Of a DNA stretch of 64,000 nt, positions 1 through 8,991 are shown one piece after another. Position numbers and translations under genes: made by a program. Source of the stretch: Rhodococcus jostii NBRC 16295 (GTDB lineage Bacteria; Actinomycetota; Actinomycetes; Mycobacteriales; Mycobacteriaceae); the NCBI RefSeq assembly GCF_001894825.1, contig NZ_BCWY01000013.1:1-64000 (forward strand), in the 5' to 3' direction. Under the pieces are notes generated by a model. That model did not search any database. It saw only the letters and a program-made list of their open reading frames with translations, and was not told where the DNA came from. The stretch's first letter is position 1. Each line of letters starts with the position of its first letter.

Positions 1-611
1 TCGTCGACGTCGTGGGTCACGAACACCACGGTCGTCGGGTGGGTGCTCCACGTGTCGACGAGCAGTCGCTGCATGCCGCCGCGGGTCTGGGTGTCGAGTG
101 CGCCGAACGGCTCGTCCATCATCACGGCCCGCGGCGCCCCCGCGAGGCCGCGCGCCAACTGCACCCGCTGCCGCATGCCGCCGGACAGGTTCTTGGGGAG
201 GAAGTCTCCGAAACCGGTGAGTCCCACCTCCTCGATCCAGCGATCGGCGGTGTCGCGCCGCCCCTTGCGGGGTTCGCCGCGCAGTGCGAGGGCCAGCTCG
301 ATGTTCGAGCGGACGGTGCGCCACGGGAGAAGTGCGTTGTCCTGGAAGACGACGGCCCGGTCCCGGGACGTCGATGTCACCACCGCGCCATCGGCGACGA
401 CGCTGCCCGAATCGGGCGGCAGCAGACCGGCCAGAGCGCGCAGCACGGTGGACTTCCCGCACCCGGAAGGTCCGGTGAGAACCAGGATCTCGCCCGGAAC
501 CACGGTCAGCGACAGCGAACCGATGACCGGGTTCCCGGTGTAGGACAGGGTGACGTCGTCGAGGACCAGCGACATGCCGGCGGTCACGGACGGTGCTGCG
601 GTGGCGGTCAT
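1..611 (-). CDS. ABC importer ATPase, sulfonate/nitrate type (3' end outside window)
   Basis: ATP-hydrolysing subunit of an SsuB/TauB/NrtD-type importer, acting on the inner membrane face. About 203 codons are visible and the gene runs off the window edge. Walker A GPSGCGKST is at about residues 47-55, a Q-loop follows (VVFQDNALLPW), then the signature LSGGMRQRVQLARG, Walker B VMMDEPFGALD, and the H-loop (VTHD) just before the edge, so the catalytic core is nearly complete. The ATG overlaps the permease stop as ATGA, indicating translational coupling. The PW-R after the Q-loop is common in taurine/sulfonate/nitrate ATPases, but the substrate cannot be fixed from sequence. Confidence 0.93.
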   Translation of the reverse strand, partial: MTATAAPSVTAGMSLVLDDVTLSYTGNPVIGSLSLTVVPGEILVLTGPSGCGKSTVLRALAGLLPPDSGSVVADGAVVTSTSRDRAVVFQDNALLPWRTVRSNIELALALRGEPRKGRRDTADRWIEEVGLTGFGDFLPKNLSGGMRQRVQLARGLAGAPRAVMMDEPFGALDTQTRGGMQRLLVDTWSTHPTTVVFVTHDVD

Positions 612-1468
612 GCGCGCTCCCCTCGCGGCAGCCAGCGGGTGACGCGCCGGCCGAGCAGTTCGACTGCGCCGGACGTGACGAACCCGAGGATGCCGATGGT
701 GATCATCCCGACGAAGACGCCGGGATAGTCGACGATCGTGTACGCCTGCCAGGTGCGGTACCCGACACCGAGCCTGCCGGAGATCATCTCGGCGGAGATC
801 ACGCAGATCCACGCCACGCCGATTCCGACCGACAGTCCACCGAACACGCCTGGCAGGATGCCGGGGAGCACCACCCGCGACAGCACGTCCCACGGCCCGC
901 CGCCCAGCGTGCGCACCGAGTCCTCCCACAGCGTCGGGAGGGCCCGTACCGCGTGCCGGGTGCTCACCATGATCGGGAAGAACGCGGCCACGAACGTGAT
1001 GAAGACGATGCCCGCCTCGTCGCTGGGAAACAGCAGGATCGCGACGGGCACCACCGCGATGGCCGGGATCGGCCGAGCGAGTTCCGTCAGCGGTCCGAGG
1101 ACGTCGGCGAAGAGTTCCGATCTGCCGAGGGCGATTCCGGTGGCCACACCGACGACGGTCGCGAGTCCGAATCCGCTGAGGATCCGGATCAGCGACTGCC
1201 CGAGGTCGAGGTAGAACAGTTCGGTCTGCAGCTGGGTGCCGAACGCGGACACGATGTCGGTGACGGTGGGGAGCGTGTCGAACCGCAACCACAGCCGCAC
1301 GTCGTGGGCGGTCAGCAGCTGCCACGCGGTGATCGCGGCCGCGACCGATGCGATCCGGACGGCCCGGGACCGCCACGGTGACGACCGTCGGCGGATCCTT
1401 GCCGGATCATGTTCTTCCACAGCGGATTCGGTGTCGGTCAGGACGGCCGACTTCTCCAGGGTGGTCAC
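608..1468 (-). CDS. ABC importer permease, sulfonate/nitrate type
   Basis: Inner-membrane permease of 286 aa, BPD_transp_1 (SsuC/TauC-like) family. About six membrane segments follow a charged 35-residue N-terminal stretch. The cytoplasmic EAA-type coupling loop reads as TLGGGPWDVLSRVVLPGILP, the segment that contacts the ATPase. The GTG start at 1468 overlaps the TGA of the upstream binding-protein gene (GTGA), and its own stop overlaps the ATPase start (ATGA), so the three transporter genes form one translationally coupled unit. A longer reading of this frame upstream has no support, because it runs antisense-like through the binding-protein gene. Confidence 0.92.
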   Translation of the reverse strand: MTTLEKSAVLTDTESAVEEHDPARIRRRSSPWRSRAVRIASVAAAITAWQLLTAHDVRLWLRFDTLPTVTDIVSAFGTQLQTELFYLDLGQSLIRILSGFGLATVVGVATGIALGRSELFADVLGPLTELARPIPAIAVVPVAILLFPSDEAGIVFITFVAAFFPIMVSTRHAVRALPTLWEDSVRTLGGGPWDVLSRVVLPGILPGVFGGLSVGIGVAWICVISAEMISGRLGVGYRTWQAYTIVDYPGVFVGMITIGILGFVTSGAVELLGRRVTRWLPRGERA

Positions 1469-2895
1469 TGCCGGACCTCCTCGACCGCGCGGTCGTACGT
1501 GATCGCGCCGCCCGTGGGGTGTGCGCGCAGGTACCGGTCGGCCGCGGCGCCGGTGGTGAACGGCAGGAAGGTGTCGCCGTCGCGCACCCACACCGCCTTG
1601 TCCGCGAACCATCGGGTGCCCAGTTCGGCGTCCGGGACGTACGCGGAGCGAACCGCGCGACCCTCGGCCTGGGCCTGCTTCACCGCCCGCAGCAGGCACG
1701 TCGGGTTCGCGGCCGGCTGGGTCTCGGCGGCGCCGTCGATCCAGACCTCCCCGGCCAGGGCCGGATCGTCCGCGGGCGTGGCGCACACCGGGTCGGTGCC
1801 GGTGACGGCGGTCGGGTTGGCCGTGGACGCCAGCGCGGTGTCGTAGTTCTGCCCGTCGGCCTCGAACGCGGACCGGAGCGGCGCGTCGTTCACGAAGCCC
1901 CCGACGTCGAGGTCGGCGAAGTCGCCGATCGACTTCAGGTACGGCACATCGTTCTTCAGCGCATCGATGAGCCCGGGCTTGAGGGTGGTGTCGAACGACG
2001 TGCCGCCCGGACCGTTGTACAGGTACACCACCTCCTGGGGCAGGCCGCTCGCCTCGGCCACGATCCGCGATGCCTCGAGCGGTTCCGTCCGGATGAAGCG
2101 CGTGGCGTCGAGCTGCGCCCGCAGGAACGCGTCGAGCACCTCGGGGTGTTCGTCGGCGTACGCGTCCCGGACCACCACGCCGTGCAGGGTCGGGGTGTGG
2201 AGTTCGGCGCCGTCGTACAACAGCTTGGCCTTGTCCTGGAAGACGAGGAGTCCGGGCCAGGCGACGAACTGCGACAGCGCCGCCACCTGACCGGATTCCA
2301 GGGCCGAGGATCCGACCTGCGGCTGCTGGTTGAGCACTTCGACGCCGGTGCCCGGGTCGATTCCGGCGCGGTCGAGGGCCTGGACGAGGGTGCCGTGGCC
2401 CGCGGAGCCGACGCTCGCGGACACCTTCTTGCCGGCCAGGTCGGCGAGCGTGTTCGCGGGTGAATTCGGTGGCACCACCACCATGTTCAGGGCGCCCTCG
2501 GGGTTGTAGCCGGTCACCGAGACGATCTCGGTCTTCGACCGCGGATTCGCCTGGGTGCGGGAGCCGTTGATCAGCATCGGGTAGTCGCCCATCGATCCGA
2601 TGTCGATCTTCTCGGCCACCATCTGAGCGGTGATCGGAGCACCGGTGTCGTAGTCCTGCCACTCGACGGAGTACGTGGTCCCGGTCTGCTCGGTCACGTC
2701 CTGCAGGCGCTGTTCGAGGTATCCCTGCGCGCGGAGCAGGGTGCCGGCGGTGACGGTGTTGATCGTCTTGGACTGATACCCGATCACCACTGTGACCGCG
2801 TCGGCGTTGCCGGTCGACGGTTCGAGGGAGCAGCTCGTCGCCACGAGTGTCAGTGCCGCGGCGGCGATCGCGAAGGTGGGGAAGCGTCGCTTCAT
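1465..2895 (-). CDS. substrate-binding lipoprotein with NosL-like C-terminal domain
   Basis: Binding protein of 476 aa for the adjacent ABC permease and ATPase. The first 22 residues are a lipoprotein signal with the lipobox around VATSC, so it should be anchored outside the membrane. Residues about 35-360 look like a SsuA/TauA/NMT1-type periplasmic-binding fold. The last ~110 residues (367-476) are unusual for this family. They carry two cysteines (DPVC, NPTC), then SAYVP, a DTFLPF segment and the ending AADRYLRAHPTGGAITYDRA, which resembles the closing portion of NosL copper-binding accessory proteins. That assignment is by eye. The ferredoxin gene is 16 bp upstream in the same operon. Confidence 0.88.
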   Translation of the reverse strand: MKRRFPTFAIAAAALTLVATSCSLEPSTGNADAVTVVIGYQSKTINTVTAGTLLRAQGYLEQRLQDVTEQTGTTYSVEWQDYDTGAPITAQMVAEKIDIGSMGDYPMLINGSRTQANPRSKTEIVSVTGYNPEGALNMVVVPPNSPANTLADLAGKKVSASVGSAGHGTLVQALDRAGIDPGTGVEVLNQQPQVGSSALESGQVAALSQFVAWPGLLVFQDKAKLLYDGAELHTPTLHGVVVRDAYADEHPEVLDAFLRAQLDATRFIRTEPLEASRIVAEASGLPQEVVYLYNGPGGTSFDTTLKPGLIDALKNDVPYLKSIGDFADLDVGGFVNDAPLRSAFEADGQNYDTALASTANPTAVTGTDPVCATPADDPALAGEVWIDGAAETQPAANPTCLLRAVKQAQAEGRAVRSAYVPDAELGTRWFADKAVWVRDGDTFLPFTTGAAADRYLRAHPTGGAITYDRAVEEVRQ

Positions 2896-2911
2896 CTGTG
2901 TGGTCTTTCGC

Positions 2912-3139
2912 TCAGCGGAGGAGGTACGGCATGTTCACGGTGACCGCGCCGGTCGGGCAGCGAGCCGCGCAGGGACCGCAGTACCAGCATTCGTCGACGT
3001 GCATGAAGGCCTTGCCGTTCTCCGGGTTGATGGCCAGCGAATCGAGCGGGCAGATCTCGACGCACAGGGTGCAGCCCTCGATGCACAGCGACTCGTCGAT
3101 GGTGACGGGCACGTCGGCTCGTTGATTGACCAGAGTCAT
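2912..3139 (-). CDS. small 2x[4Fe-4S] ferredoxin
   Basis: Ferredoxin of 75 aa with two cysteine clusters: CIEGCTLCVEICP and CWYCGPCAARCP. Each can ligate one [4Fe-4S] cluster, so this is a soluble low-potential electron carrier resembling the ferredoxin-like AprB part of adenylylsulfate reductases. The ATG overlaps the regulator's stop (ATGA) and the binding-protein gene starts 16 bp downstream, so it belongs to the transport operon. Ferredoxins are not normal parts of ABC importers. The likely partner is an oxidoreductase encoded past the left edge of the window; that partner is inferred, not seen. Confidence 0.93.
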   Translation of the reverse strand: MTLVNQRADVPVTIDESLCIEGCTLCVEICPLDSLAINPENGKAFMHVDECWYCGPCAARCPTGAVTVNMPYLLR

Positions 3140-3912
3140 GAGGTGAGCTCCCAGTTCGTGATGTCGGGACGTCGGACGAGGCTGCTGCGCATGGTGATTC
3201 GGTCACCGCGCATGCGGATGTATTCGAGGTCGACGGGACGTCCGTCGACGAGCCGGGCGAGGCGTTCGAGCAACAGGAGCGCCGCGCCCTCGGGTGTCTG
3301 GAGATTTGCGGCCGAATGCGCATCGGCGTTGACGGATTCGATCGCCAGATCGGCGGAGCCGAGCGACTGACCGCAGACCTCCTCGATCAGCGCGAAGACG
3401 TCGTTGGTTTCGAGGTCGTGGCCGAGGATCTCGGCCCCGATGTCGGGGACGAGGTAGGTGAGGTCGAGGCTGAGTGGCAGGTCGCCGAGGTAGCGCACCC
3501 GCTCGATGTAGACGGCGGGTTCGCCCGGCTCGAGCTGCAGACGGCGGGTCACCGCGGGCGGCGGGGTGATCTCCACGGCCGAGCGGACGTCGTTGCGCAC
3601 CTCGCCGTGCCCCTTGAGCGTCTCCTTCAGCCCGAGCAGGGCGTCGAGACCGTGGTCGTACTTGCGTTGCGCCACGTGGGTTCCCACACGGGGGGCCCGG
3701 TCGATGAGCCCCTCCTGCTTCAGCAGCGCCAGTCCGTCGCGTACCGCATTGCGCGACACACCGAACTCGGCGGCCAGCTCCGACTCCGACGGCAATCCGC
3801 GCTCGGTGAAGGCGTCCGCGTGGATCTGCTGACGGAGCAGGTCGGCGAATCTGCGCGCATGGTCGGCACGGGAACTGCGCGACGCCGCCTGGAGGGGAGT
3901 CGGATTCACCAC
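3136..3912 (-). CDS. GntR-family (HutC/UTRA subfamily) transcriptional regulator
   Basis: Repressor-type regulator of about 258 aa, first gene of the ferredoxin/ABC operon and so likely its local controller. The winged helix is at about residues 15-80 (GLPSESELAAEFGVSRNAVR, then LALLKQEGLIDRAPRVGTHV). A UTRA effector-binding domain follows from about 100 to the end (EPAVYIERVRYLGDLPLS and later LLLERLARLVDGRPVDLEY). Three consecutive GTG codons at 3907-3915 follow a GAAGGAG ribosome site; I chose the middle one. A longer reading to 4116 adds Arg/Pro-rich residues with no family resemblance. The stop overlaps the ferredoxin ATG. Confidence 0.9.
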   Translation of the reverse strand: MVNPTPLQAASRSSRADHARRFADLLRQQIHADAFTERGLPSESELAAEFGVSRNAVRDGLALLKQEGLIDRAPRVGTHVAQRKYDHGLDALLGLKETLKGHGEVRNDVRSAVEITPPPAVTRRLQLEPGEPAVYIERVRYLGDLPLSLDLTYLVPDIGAEILGHDLETNDVFALIEEVCGQSLGSADLAIESVNADAHSAANLQTPEGAALLLLERLARLVDGRPVDLEYIRMRGDRITMRSSLVRRPDITNWELTS

Positions 3913-4162
3913 CACGGTCTCCTTCGTCGATTGTGCTGTGAGCTGGACGAAGACACACGCTAACGGCAGTCCGCCGGGCCGGGAGGCGTGGCGAACAGGC
4001 ACTCGGACCGCGTCGGGTAATCGGCCGGGTCCTCGGTCGGAGTGGAACGCCTCACCAGCGAGAACACGGCAGCGACCGGGTAATGCGCCGGGTCGCGCCG
4101 AGCCCGGGATTTTCAATCACGGTGATTCGAAGTGGCGCCGTCCGCCGGTCGGGCCAGAATGT

Positions 4163-4181
4163 CTAGGTTAGGCTTACCTTC
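4163..4181 (+). promoter_or_regulatory. IdeR/DtxR iron box
   Basis: The 19-bp site matches the IdeR consensus TTAGGTTAGGCTAACCTAA at about 15 of 19 positions, including the whole TAGGTTAGGCT core. It ends 28 bp before the GTG of the siderophore-binding lipoprotein gene, where bound Fe-IdeR would block transcription. An ideR gene lies in this window at 41003. Confidence 0.85.
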
Positions 4182-4208
4182 TGTTCTCGTCCCGAAGGAG
4201 CCGTTGCC

Positions 4209-5225
4209 GTGTTCGCACCCACCGCCAGACGTCAGATCGCCGTCGCACTCGCCGTGGCCAGTTCGTCCCTCTTCCTCGCCGCGTGCTCGTCCGGCGACAG
4301 CGGGGGCACCACGGAAGCGGCCGGTGAGGGATTTCCGGTCACGATCGAGAACACGTTCGGATCGACCACCCTCGACGCGGCACCCGGACGCATCGTCACG
4401 CTCGGATGGAACGCCCAGGACGTCGTCTACGCCCTCGGCGAGACACCGGTCGGCATGCCGAAGTACACGTACGGCGCCGAGGCGAACGGTGTGATGCCCT
4501 GGCTGCAGGACCGATTCGATCCGTCCCAGACCACCTTGCTCGACGCCGAAACGTCCACCCCCATCGAGGCGGCGGCGTCCCTGGCGCCGGACGTCGTCCT
4601 CGCCCCGTACGAGGGGTTCGACCAGGCGACGTACGAGAAGCTGTCGGGAATCGCGCCGACCGTGGCGTACCCGGACAAGGCGTGGCAGACCTCCTGGCAG
4701 GACCAGACGACGCTGGTCGGGCAGGCACTGGGCAAGAGCGCCGAGGCCGAGCAGCTCGTGGCCGGTCTCGACGACACCCTCGCCCAGACCGCCGCCGCGC
4801 ATCCCGAATTCGCCGGCAAGACGATCTCGGTGATCAACTTCGACACCGACGCCGCGACCGTCAACGTCTACATGCCGTCCGATCCCCGCGTCCAGGTACT
4901 CACGCAGCTCGGCTTCACCGTGTCACCCGGCGTGCAGAAGCTGGCCGCGACGAACGATCCGGACAAGTTCTTCGCCGACATCTCCGTCGAGAACATCTCC
5001 GATGTCGACGCCGACGTCGTGGTCGCGTTCGTCCCGGAGAACACCTCCATCGCCGCGAACCCGGCCTACGCGAATCTCGGCGCCATCGGACGCGGCACCG
5101 CCGTACCGCTGTCGGACACGAAGATCATCTCGGGGCTCAGCCAGACCAGCGTCCTCGCGACACCGTGGGTTCTGGACAAGCTGACACCTCAGCTCAGCGA
5201 GGCCGCGAAGAAAGCGGGTGCCTGA
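4209..5225 (+). CDS. iron-siderophore ABC transporter substrate-binding lipoprotein
   Basis: Cell-surface lipoprotein of 338 aa in the FecB/FepB/CeuE-like family that captures ferric siderophores. The signal peptide ends in the lipobox FLAAC at about residues 22-26. The body shows class III binding-protein hallmarks: GRIVTLGWNAQDVVYALGE near the N terminus, LAPDVVLAPYEGF in the middle, and a C-terminal LATPWVLDKL stretch. The GTG start is 8 bp after a GAAGGAG ribosome site. An IdeR box just upstream predicts iron repression. No permease or ATPase gene for siderophores is adjacent, so it probably works with components encoded elsewhere. The next gene, an MFS porter, seems unrelated. Confidence 0.92.
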   Translation: MFAPTARRQIAVALAVASSSLFLAACSSGDSGGTTEAAGEGFPVTIENTFGSTTLDAAPGRIVTLGWNAQDVVYALGETPVGMPKYTYGAEANGVMPWLQDRFDPSQTTLLDAETSTPIEAAASLAPDVVLAPYEGFDQATYEKLSGIAPTVAYPDKAWQTSWQDQTTLVGQALGKSAEAEQLVAGLDDTLAQTAAAHPEFAGKTISVINFDTDAATVNVYMPSDPRVQVLTQLGFTVSPGVQKLAATNDPDKFFADISVENISDVDADVVVAFVPENTSIAANPAYANLGAIGRGTAVPLSDTKIISGLSQTSVLATPWVLDKLTPQLSEAAKKAGA

Positions 5226-5321
5226 ACTCCCGCCTGACAGGCGGTGTCGGGCGTAGCGTATTCCGGGACACGCATTTCGGTTGTGCCCGCATCAGGAACG
5301 CTCGTCGAAAGCAGGTATGCG

Positions 5322-6719
5322 ATGACGCAGATGTCCGAAAGACACACCGCGAAGGTCATCGGCGTCACCGTCGCCGCCGCGGTGGGTGGATTTCTCTTCG
5401 GTTTCGACAGCTCGGTCATCAACGGCGCCGTCGACTCCATTCAGGGCCATTTCGAGCTGGGGTCGTTCTTCACGGGTTTCGCCGTGGCGATTGCCCTGCT
5501 CGGATGTGCTGTGGGCGCGTGGTTTGCGGGTCGCCTCGCGGACCGCTGGGGCCGCAAGAAAGTGATGCTGCTCGGCTCGGTGCTGTTCGTCGTGTCTTCG
5601 CTCGGAGCGGGTCTCGCGTTCAGCGTCCCCGACCTGATGCTGTGGCGCGTCCTCGGCGGCCTCGGCATCGGTATCGCGTCGGTCATTGCGCCCACGTACA
5701 TCTCGGAGATCGCGCCGGCCCGATACCGGGGCGCGTTGGCGTCGCTGCAGCAGTTGGCCATCACTCTCGGCATCTTCGCCGCGCTGCTGTCGGACGCGGT
5801 GCTGCAGAACGCCGCGGGCGGCGCGTCGAACGAGTTGTGGCTGAACCTCGAGGCCTGGCGCTGGATGTTCATCGTCGGTGTGATCCCCGCGGTCGTGTAC
5901 GGCATTCTCGCCCTGCTCATTCCCGAGTCTCCGCGGTACCTCGTGGGTAAGCACCTCGATCAGGAAGCGGCCGACATCCTCGCGAACATCACCGGCGAGG
6001 TCAACCCGCACGAGCGCGTCTCCGAGATCCGGCTCACGCTGCGCCACGAATCGACGGCGTCGTTCGACGATATTCGCGGCCCGAAGTTCGGGCTGCAGCC
6101 AATCGTCTGGGTCGGCATCTTCATGGCCATCTTCCAGCAGTTCGTGGGTATCAACGCGATCTTCTACTACTCCACCACGCTCTGGAAGTCGGTGGGCTTC
6201 ACCGAGAACGAGTCGTTCACCACGTCGGTGATCACCGCGATCATCAACGTGGGTATGACGTTCGTCGCGATCCTGTTCGTCGACCGGATCGGCAGGCGCA
6301 TCCTGCTCATGGTCGGCTCGCTCGGCATGTTCGTGAGCCTGCTCATGGCCGCTATCGCGTTCTCCCAGGCGACGGGCAGCGGCGACGACGTCGTGCTCCC
6401 CAGCCCGTGGGGGGCCGTCGCCCTGATCGGCGCCAACCTGTTCGTGATCTTCTTCGCCGCCACCTGGGGCCCGGTCATGTGGGTGATGCTGGGCGAGATG
6501 TTCCCCAACAACATGCGCGCCTACGCACTCGGCATCAGCACGGCGGCCAACTGGATCGCGAACTTCACGGTCACGCTGTCGTTCCCGCCGCTCACCCGCT
6601 CGGTGGGGCTGTGGTTCCTGTACGGACTGTTCGCATTCTTCGCGTTGCTGTCCTTCTTCTTCGTCCGGTCGAAGGTCCGGGAGACGAAGGGGATGGAACT
6701 CGAGGAGATGCACACCTGA
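5322..6719 (+). CDS. MFS sugar porter family transporter
   Basis: Membrane transporter of 465 aa with about 12 helices in the sugar porter family (XylE/GalP/GlcP type), probably proton-coupled. Family marks are GGFLFGFDSSVINGA in helix 1, RLADRWGRKK in the 2-3 loop, PESPRYLV before the central loop, QQFVGINAIFYYS in helix 7 (a sugar-contact motif) and DRIGRR in the 8-9 loop. The ATG at 5322 is preceded by an AGG-containing site. A longer reading from 5244 adds residues without family likeness, and an ATG at 5331 is also possible. It faces dxs across a perfect hairpin. The exact sugar is unknown. Confidence 0.93.
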   Translation: MTQMSERHTAKVIGVTVAAAVGGFLFGFDSSVINGAVDSIQGHFELGSFFTGFAVAIALLGCAVGAWFAGRLADRWGRKKVMLLGSVLFVVSSLGAGLAFSVPDLMLWRVLGGLGIGIASVIAPTYISEIAPARYRGALASLQQLAITLGIFAALLSDAVLQNAAGGASNELWLNLEAWRWMFIVGVIPAVVYGILALLIPESPRYLVGKHLDQEAADILANITGEVNPHERVSEIRLTLRHESTASFDDIRGPKFGLQPIVWVGIFMAIFQQFVGINAIFYYSTTLWKSVGFTENESFTTSVITAIINVGMTFVAILFVDRIGRRILLMVGSLGMFVSLLMAAIAFSQATGSGDDVVLPSPWGAVALIGANLFVIFFAATWGPVMWVMLGEMFPNNMRAYALGISTAANWIANFTVTLSFPPLTRSVGLWFLYGLFAFFALLSFFFVRSKVRETKGMELEEMHT

Positions 6720-6733
6720 CCCCGGCACGAACG

Positions 6734-6768
6734 GATCCGGCCGAATCACAGTGTGATTCGGCCGGATC
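6734..6768. terminator. perfect 17-bp hairpin between convergent genes
   Basis: Arms at 6734-6750 (GATCCGGCCGAATCACA) and 6752-6768 are exact reverse complements with one base between them. The site lies between the stops of the MFS gene (+) and dxs (-), so it can end transcription from both sides. No long T tract follows on either strand. Confidence 0.85.
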
Positions 6769-6789
6769 TCTTCGGGTGGGGCGCCGGGT

Positions 6790-8739
6790 CTACTGGCCGC
6801 TGTTCTCCGCGCGCTGCGCGTCGAGACCGGCGACGACGCCGTTCTGCTGCCCGGAGCGCGAGTTGCCGAGACCGGCGAACCATCCGGTGATCTGCCGGGC
6901 GACGTCCTGCGCGGTGAGACCCAACTCGGTGTGGATCTGTGCGCGCGACGCGTGGTCGAGGAACCGTTGCGGCACTCCGAGATCACGACACGGCACGTCC
7001 ACCCCGGCCGACCGCAGCGCCGCGGAGACGGTGGAACCGATGCCGCCGTGCAGACCGCTGTCCTCGACGGTGACCACCATCGTGTAGCCCTCGGCGAGCT
7101 TCACCAGCGACTCCGGAACCGGCAGGACCCACCGTGGGTCGACGACGGTCGCCGAGATGCCCTGCTGTTCCAGTCGTTCCGCGGCGGCGAGCGCGAGACC
7201 GGCGAACGCGCCGACCGACACGATCAGCACGTCGTTCCGCCCGGAGGGGGCACGGAGGATGTCGACGACGCCGTCGAGGCGGCTCACCGCGGGCACGTCG
7301 TCACAGACAGTGCCCTTCGGGAAGCGGAGGGCGGTCGGGCCGTCGTCCACGGCCAGCGCCTCGTCCAACTCCTCCCGCAGGGTGGCGGTGTCGCGGGGAG
7401 CGGCGACCTTCATTCCGGGGACGATGCCCAGCAGCGACATGTCCCACATGCCATTGTGGCTGGCGCCGTCGTTGCCCGTGATCCCCGCACGGTCGAGGAC
7501 GAGGGTGACGGGCAGGTTCAGCAACGCCACGTCCATCAGCAGCTGATCGAATGCGCGGTTGAGGAACGTCGAGTAGACCGCGACCACCGGGTGCAGTCCC
7601 CCGAGAGCGAGACCGGCCGCCGACGTGACGGCGTGCTGCTCCGCGATCCCGACGTCGAACATGCGGTCGGGATACTTCTCGCCGAACGCCGCGAGACCCG
7701 TCGGGCCCGCCATCGCGGCGGTGATCGCGACGATGTCCTGCCGGTGACTCGCCTGATCGATGAGCTCGGCGGAGAACACCGACGTCCAGTCGGCGGACGC
7801 CTTTCCGGTCGACCTGCCCGTCACCGGATCGATCACGCCGGTCGAATGCATCTGATCGGCCACGTGGTTCTCGGCGGGCGCGTAGCCCATGCCCTTGCGG
7901 GTGACGGCGTGGACGATGACCGGTCCACCGAACGCCTTCGCGCGGCGCAGCGCGGATTCGAGTGCAGCCTCGTCGTGCCCGTCGACCGGTCCGAGGTACT
8001 TGATGCCCAGATCCGTGAACATCACCTGCGGGGCGACCGCGTCCTTGAGACCCGCCTTCATGCCGTGCAGAACCGAGTAGGCGGTGCGGCCCACCCACGG
8101 AAGCTTCTTCACCATCCGACGACCGCTGTCGAGGATGCGCTCGTACCCCGGCTGGAGGCGGAGGGCCGCGAGGTGGTCGGCGAGCCCGCCGATGGTCGGC
8201 GCGTACGAGCGACCGTTGTCGTTGACGACGATGACCACCGAGCGGTCCTTGCCGGCCGCGATGTTGTTGAGGGCCTCCCAGCACATGCCGCCGGTGAGCG
8301 CGCCGTCCCCCACGACGGCGACGACGTGGCGGTCCTGGCCGGTCAGCTCGAACGCCTTCGCGAGGCCGTCCGCGTACGACAGCGACGCCGACGCGTGGGA
8401 CGACTCGACCCAGTCGTGGTCGCTCTCCGCCCGGCACGGGTAGCCGGACAGGCCGCCCTGCTTGCGGAGCGAGTCGAAATCGTCCTTGCGGCCGGTGAGG
8501 ATCTTGTGGACGTACGCCTGGTGGCCCGTGTCGAAGATGATCGGGTCGGCGGGCGACTCGAAGATGCGGTGCAACGCGAGGGTCAGCTCGACGACGCCCA
8601 GGTTGGGACCGAGGTGCCCGCCGGTCGCGGCGACCTTCTGCACGAGGAACTCACGGATCTCGGCGGCGAGCTGCTTCATCTCCGCCGAATTCAGCTGACG
8701 AAGATCGTCAGGCGTCTGGATACGGGCAAGAACACCCAA
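6790..8739 (-). CDS. dxs: 1-deoxy-D-xylulose-5-phosphate synthase
   Basis: Thiamine-diphosphate enzyme of 649 aa that condenses pyruvate and glyceraldehyde 3-phosphate, the entry step of the MEP isoprenoid pathway in the cytosol. Motifs in order: [30 protein letters not shown], the ThDP/Mg site [16 protein letters not shown], then the transketolase pyrimidine-binding region with [15 protein letters not shown], and the C-terminal domain [12 protein letters not shown]. The TTG at 8739 lies 8 nt after a GGAGGGAG ribosome site and gives the family N terminus [13 protein letters not shown]. An in-frame extension to 8787 has no comparable site. The final ~25 residues are a variable tail. Matches the position of M. 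tuberculosis dxs1. Confidence 0.97.
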   Translation of the reverse strand: MGVLARIQTPDDLRQLNSAEMKQLAAEIREFLVQKVAATGGHLGPNLGVVELTLALHRIFESPADPIIFDTGHQAYVHKILTGRKDDFDSLRKQGGLSGYPCRAESDHDWVESSHASASLSYADGLAKAFELTGQDRHVVAVVGDGALTGGMCWEALNNIAAGKDRSVVIVVNDNGRSYAPTIGGLADHLAALRLQPGYERILDSGRRMVKKLPWVGRTAYSVLHGMKAGLKDAVAPQVMFTDLGIKYLGPVDGHDEAALESALRRAKAFGGPVIVHAVTRKGMGYAPAENHVADQMHSTGVIDPVTGRSTGKASADWTSVFSAELIDQASHRQDIVAITAAMAGPTGLAAFGEKYPDRMFDVGIAEQHAVTSAAGLALGGLHPVVAVYSTFLNRAFDQLLMDVALLNLPVTLVLDRAGITGNDGASHNGMWDMSLLGIVPGMKVAAPRDTATLREELDEALAVDDGPTALRFPKGTVCDDVPAVSRLDGVVDILRAPSGRNDVLIVSVGAFAGLALAAAERLEQQGISATVVDPRWVLPVPESLVKLAEGYTMVVTVEDSGLHGGIGSTVSAALRSAGVDVPCRDLGVPQRFLDHASRAQIHTELGLTAQDVARQITGWFAGLGNSRSGQQNGVVAGLDAQRAENSGQ

Positions 8740-8920
8740 CGAGATCGCTCCCTCCGTGATGCACGCTGCCTTGCGTGCCTCTGCCACGTGGCTGTCGTGT
8801 CACGTCACAGTGGAACCAGTCTACGGAGCCGCGGAAGTGCGGGACACACGGTACCGGCCGCTGCGGCACCGTGGTGCGGCTTCGTCCTCGGGCATTCCGG
8901 CCACAGCCGTGACCGGCTTC

Positions 8921-8932
8921 ACACAATTGTGT
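8921..8932. promoter_or_regulatory. 12-bp perfect palindrome upstream of glutaminase gene
   Basis: ACACAATTGTGT is self-complementary and lies about 60 bp before the glutaminase ATG, just upstream of the inferred -35. It could be an operator for the downstream gene. The binding protein is unknown. Confidence 0.45.
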
Positions 8933-8956
8933 CGCCGGGCGGGCCGAACGGAACAC

Positions 8957-8985
8957 CCGACATCGTCGTGAACAGCCTCTAGGGT
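8957..8985 (+). promoter_or_regulatory. candidate leaderless promoter of glsA
   Basis: A -35-like CCGACA (8957-8962), 17-bp spacer and -10 TAGGGT (8980-8985) are followed after 6 nt by the ATG at 8992. This places the transcription start at or next to the start codon. No ribosome-binding sequence precedes the gene. Confidence 0.5.
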
Positions 8986-8991
8986 CGTCTC

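Noticed and set aside
3913-4162. Possible extended N terminus of the GntR gene up to 4116
   Set aside because: Residues are Pro/Arg-rich and unlike the family; GTG codons at 3907-3915 follow a good ribosome site.
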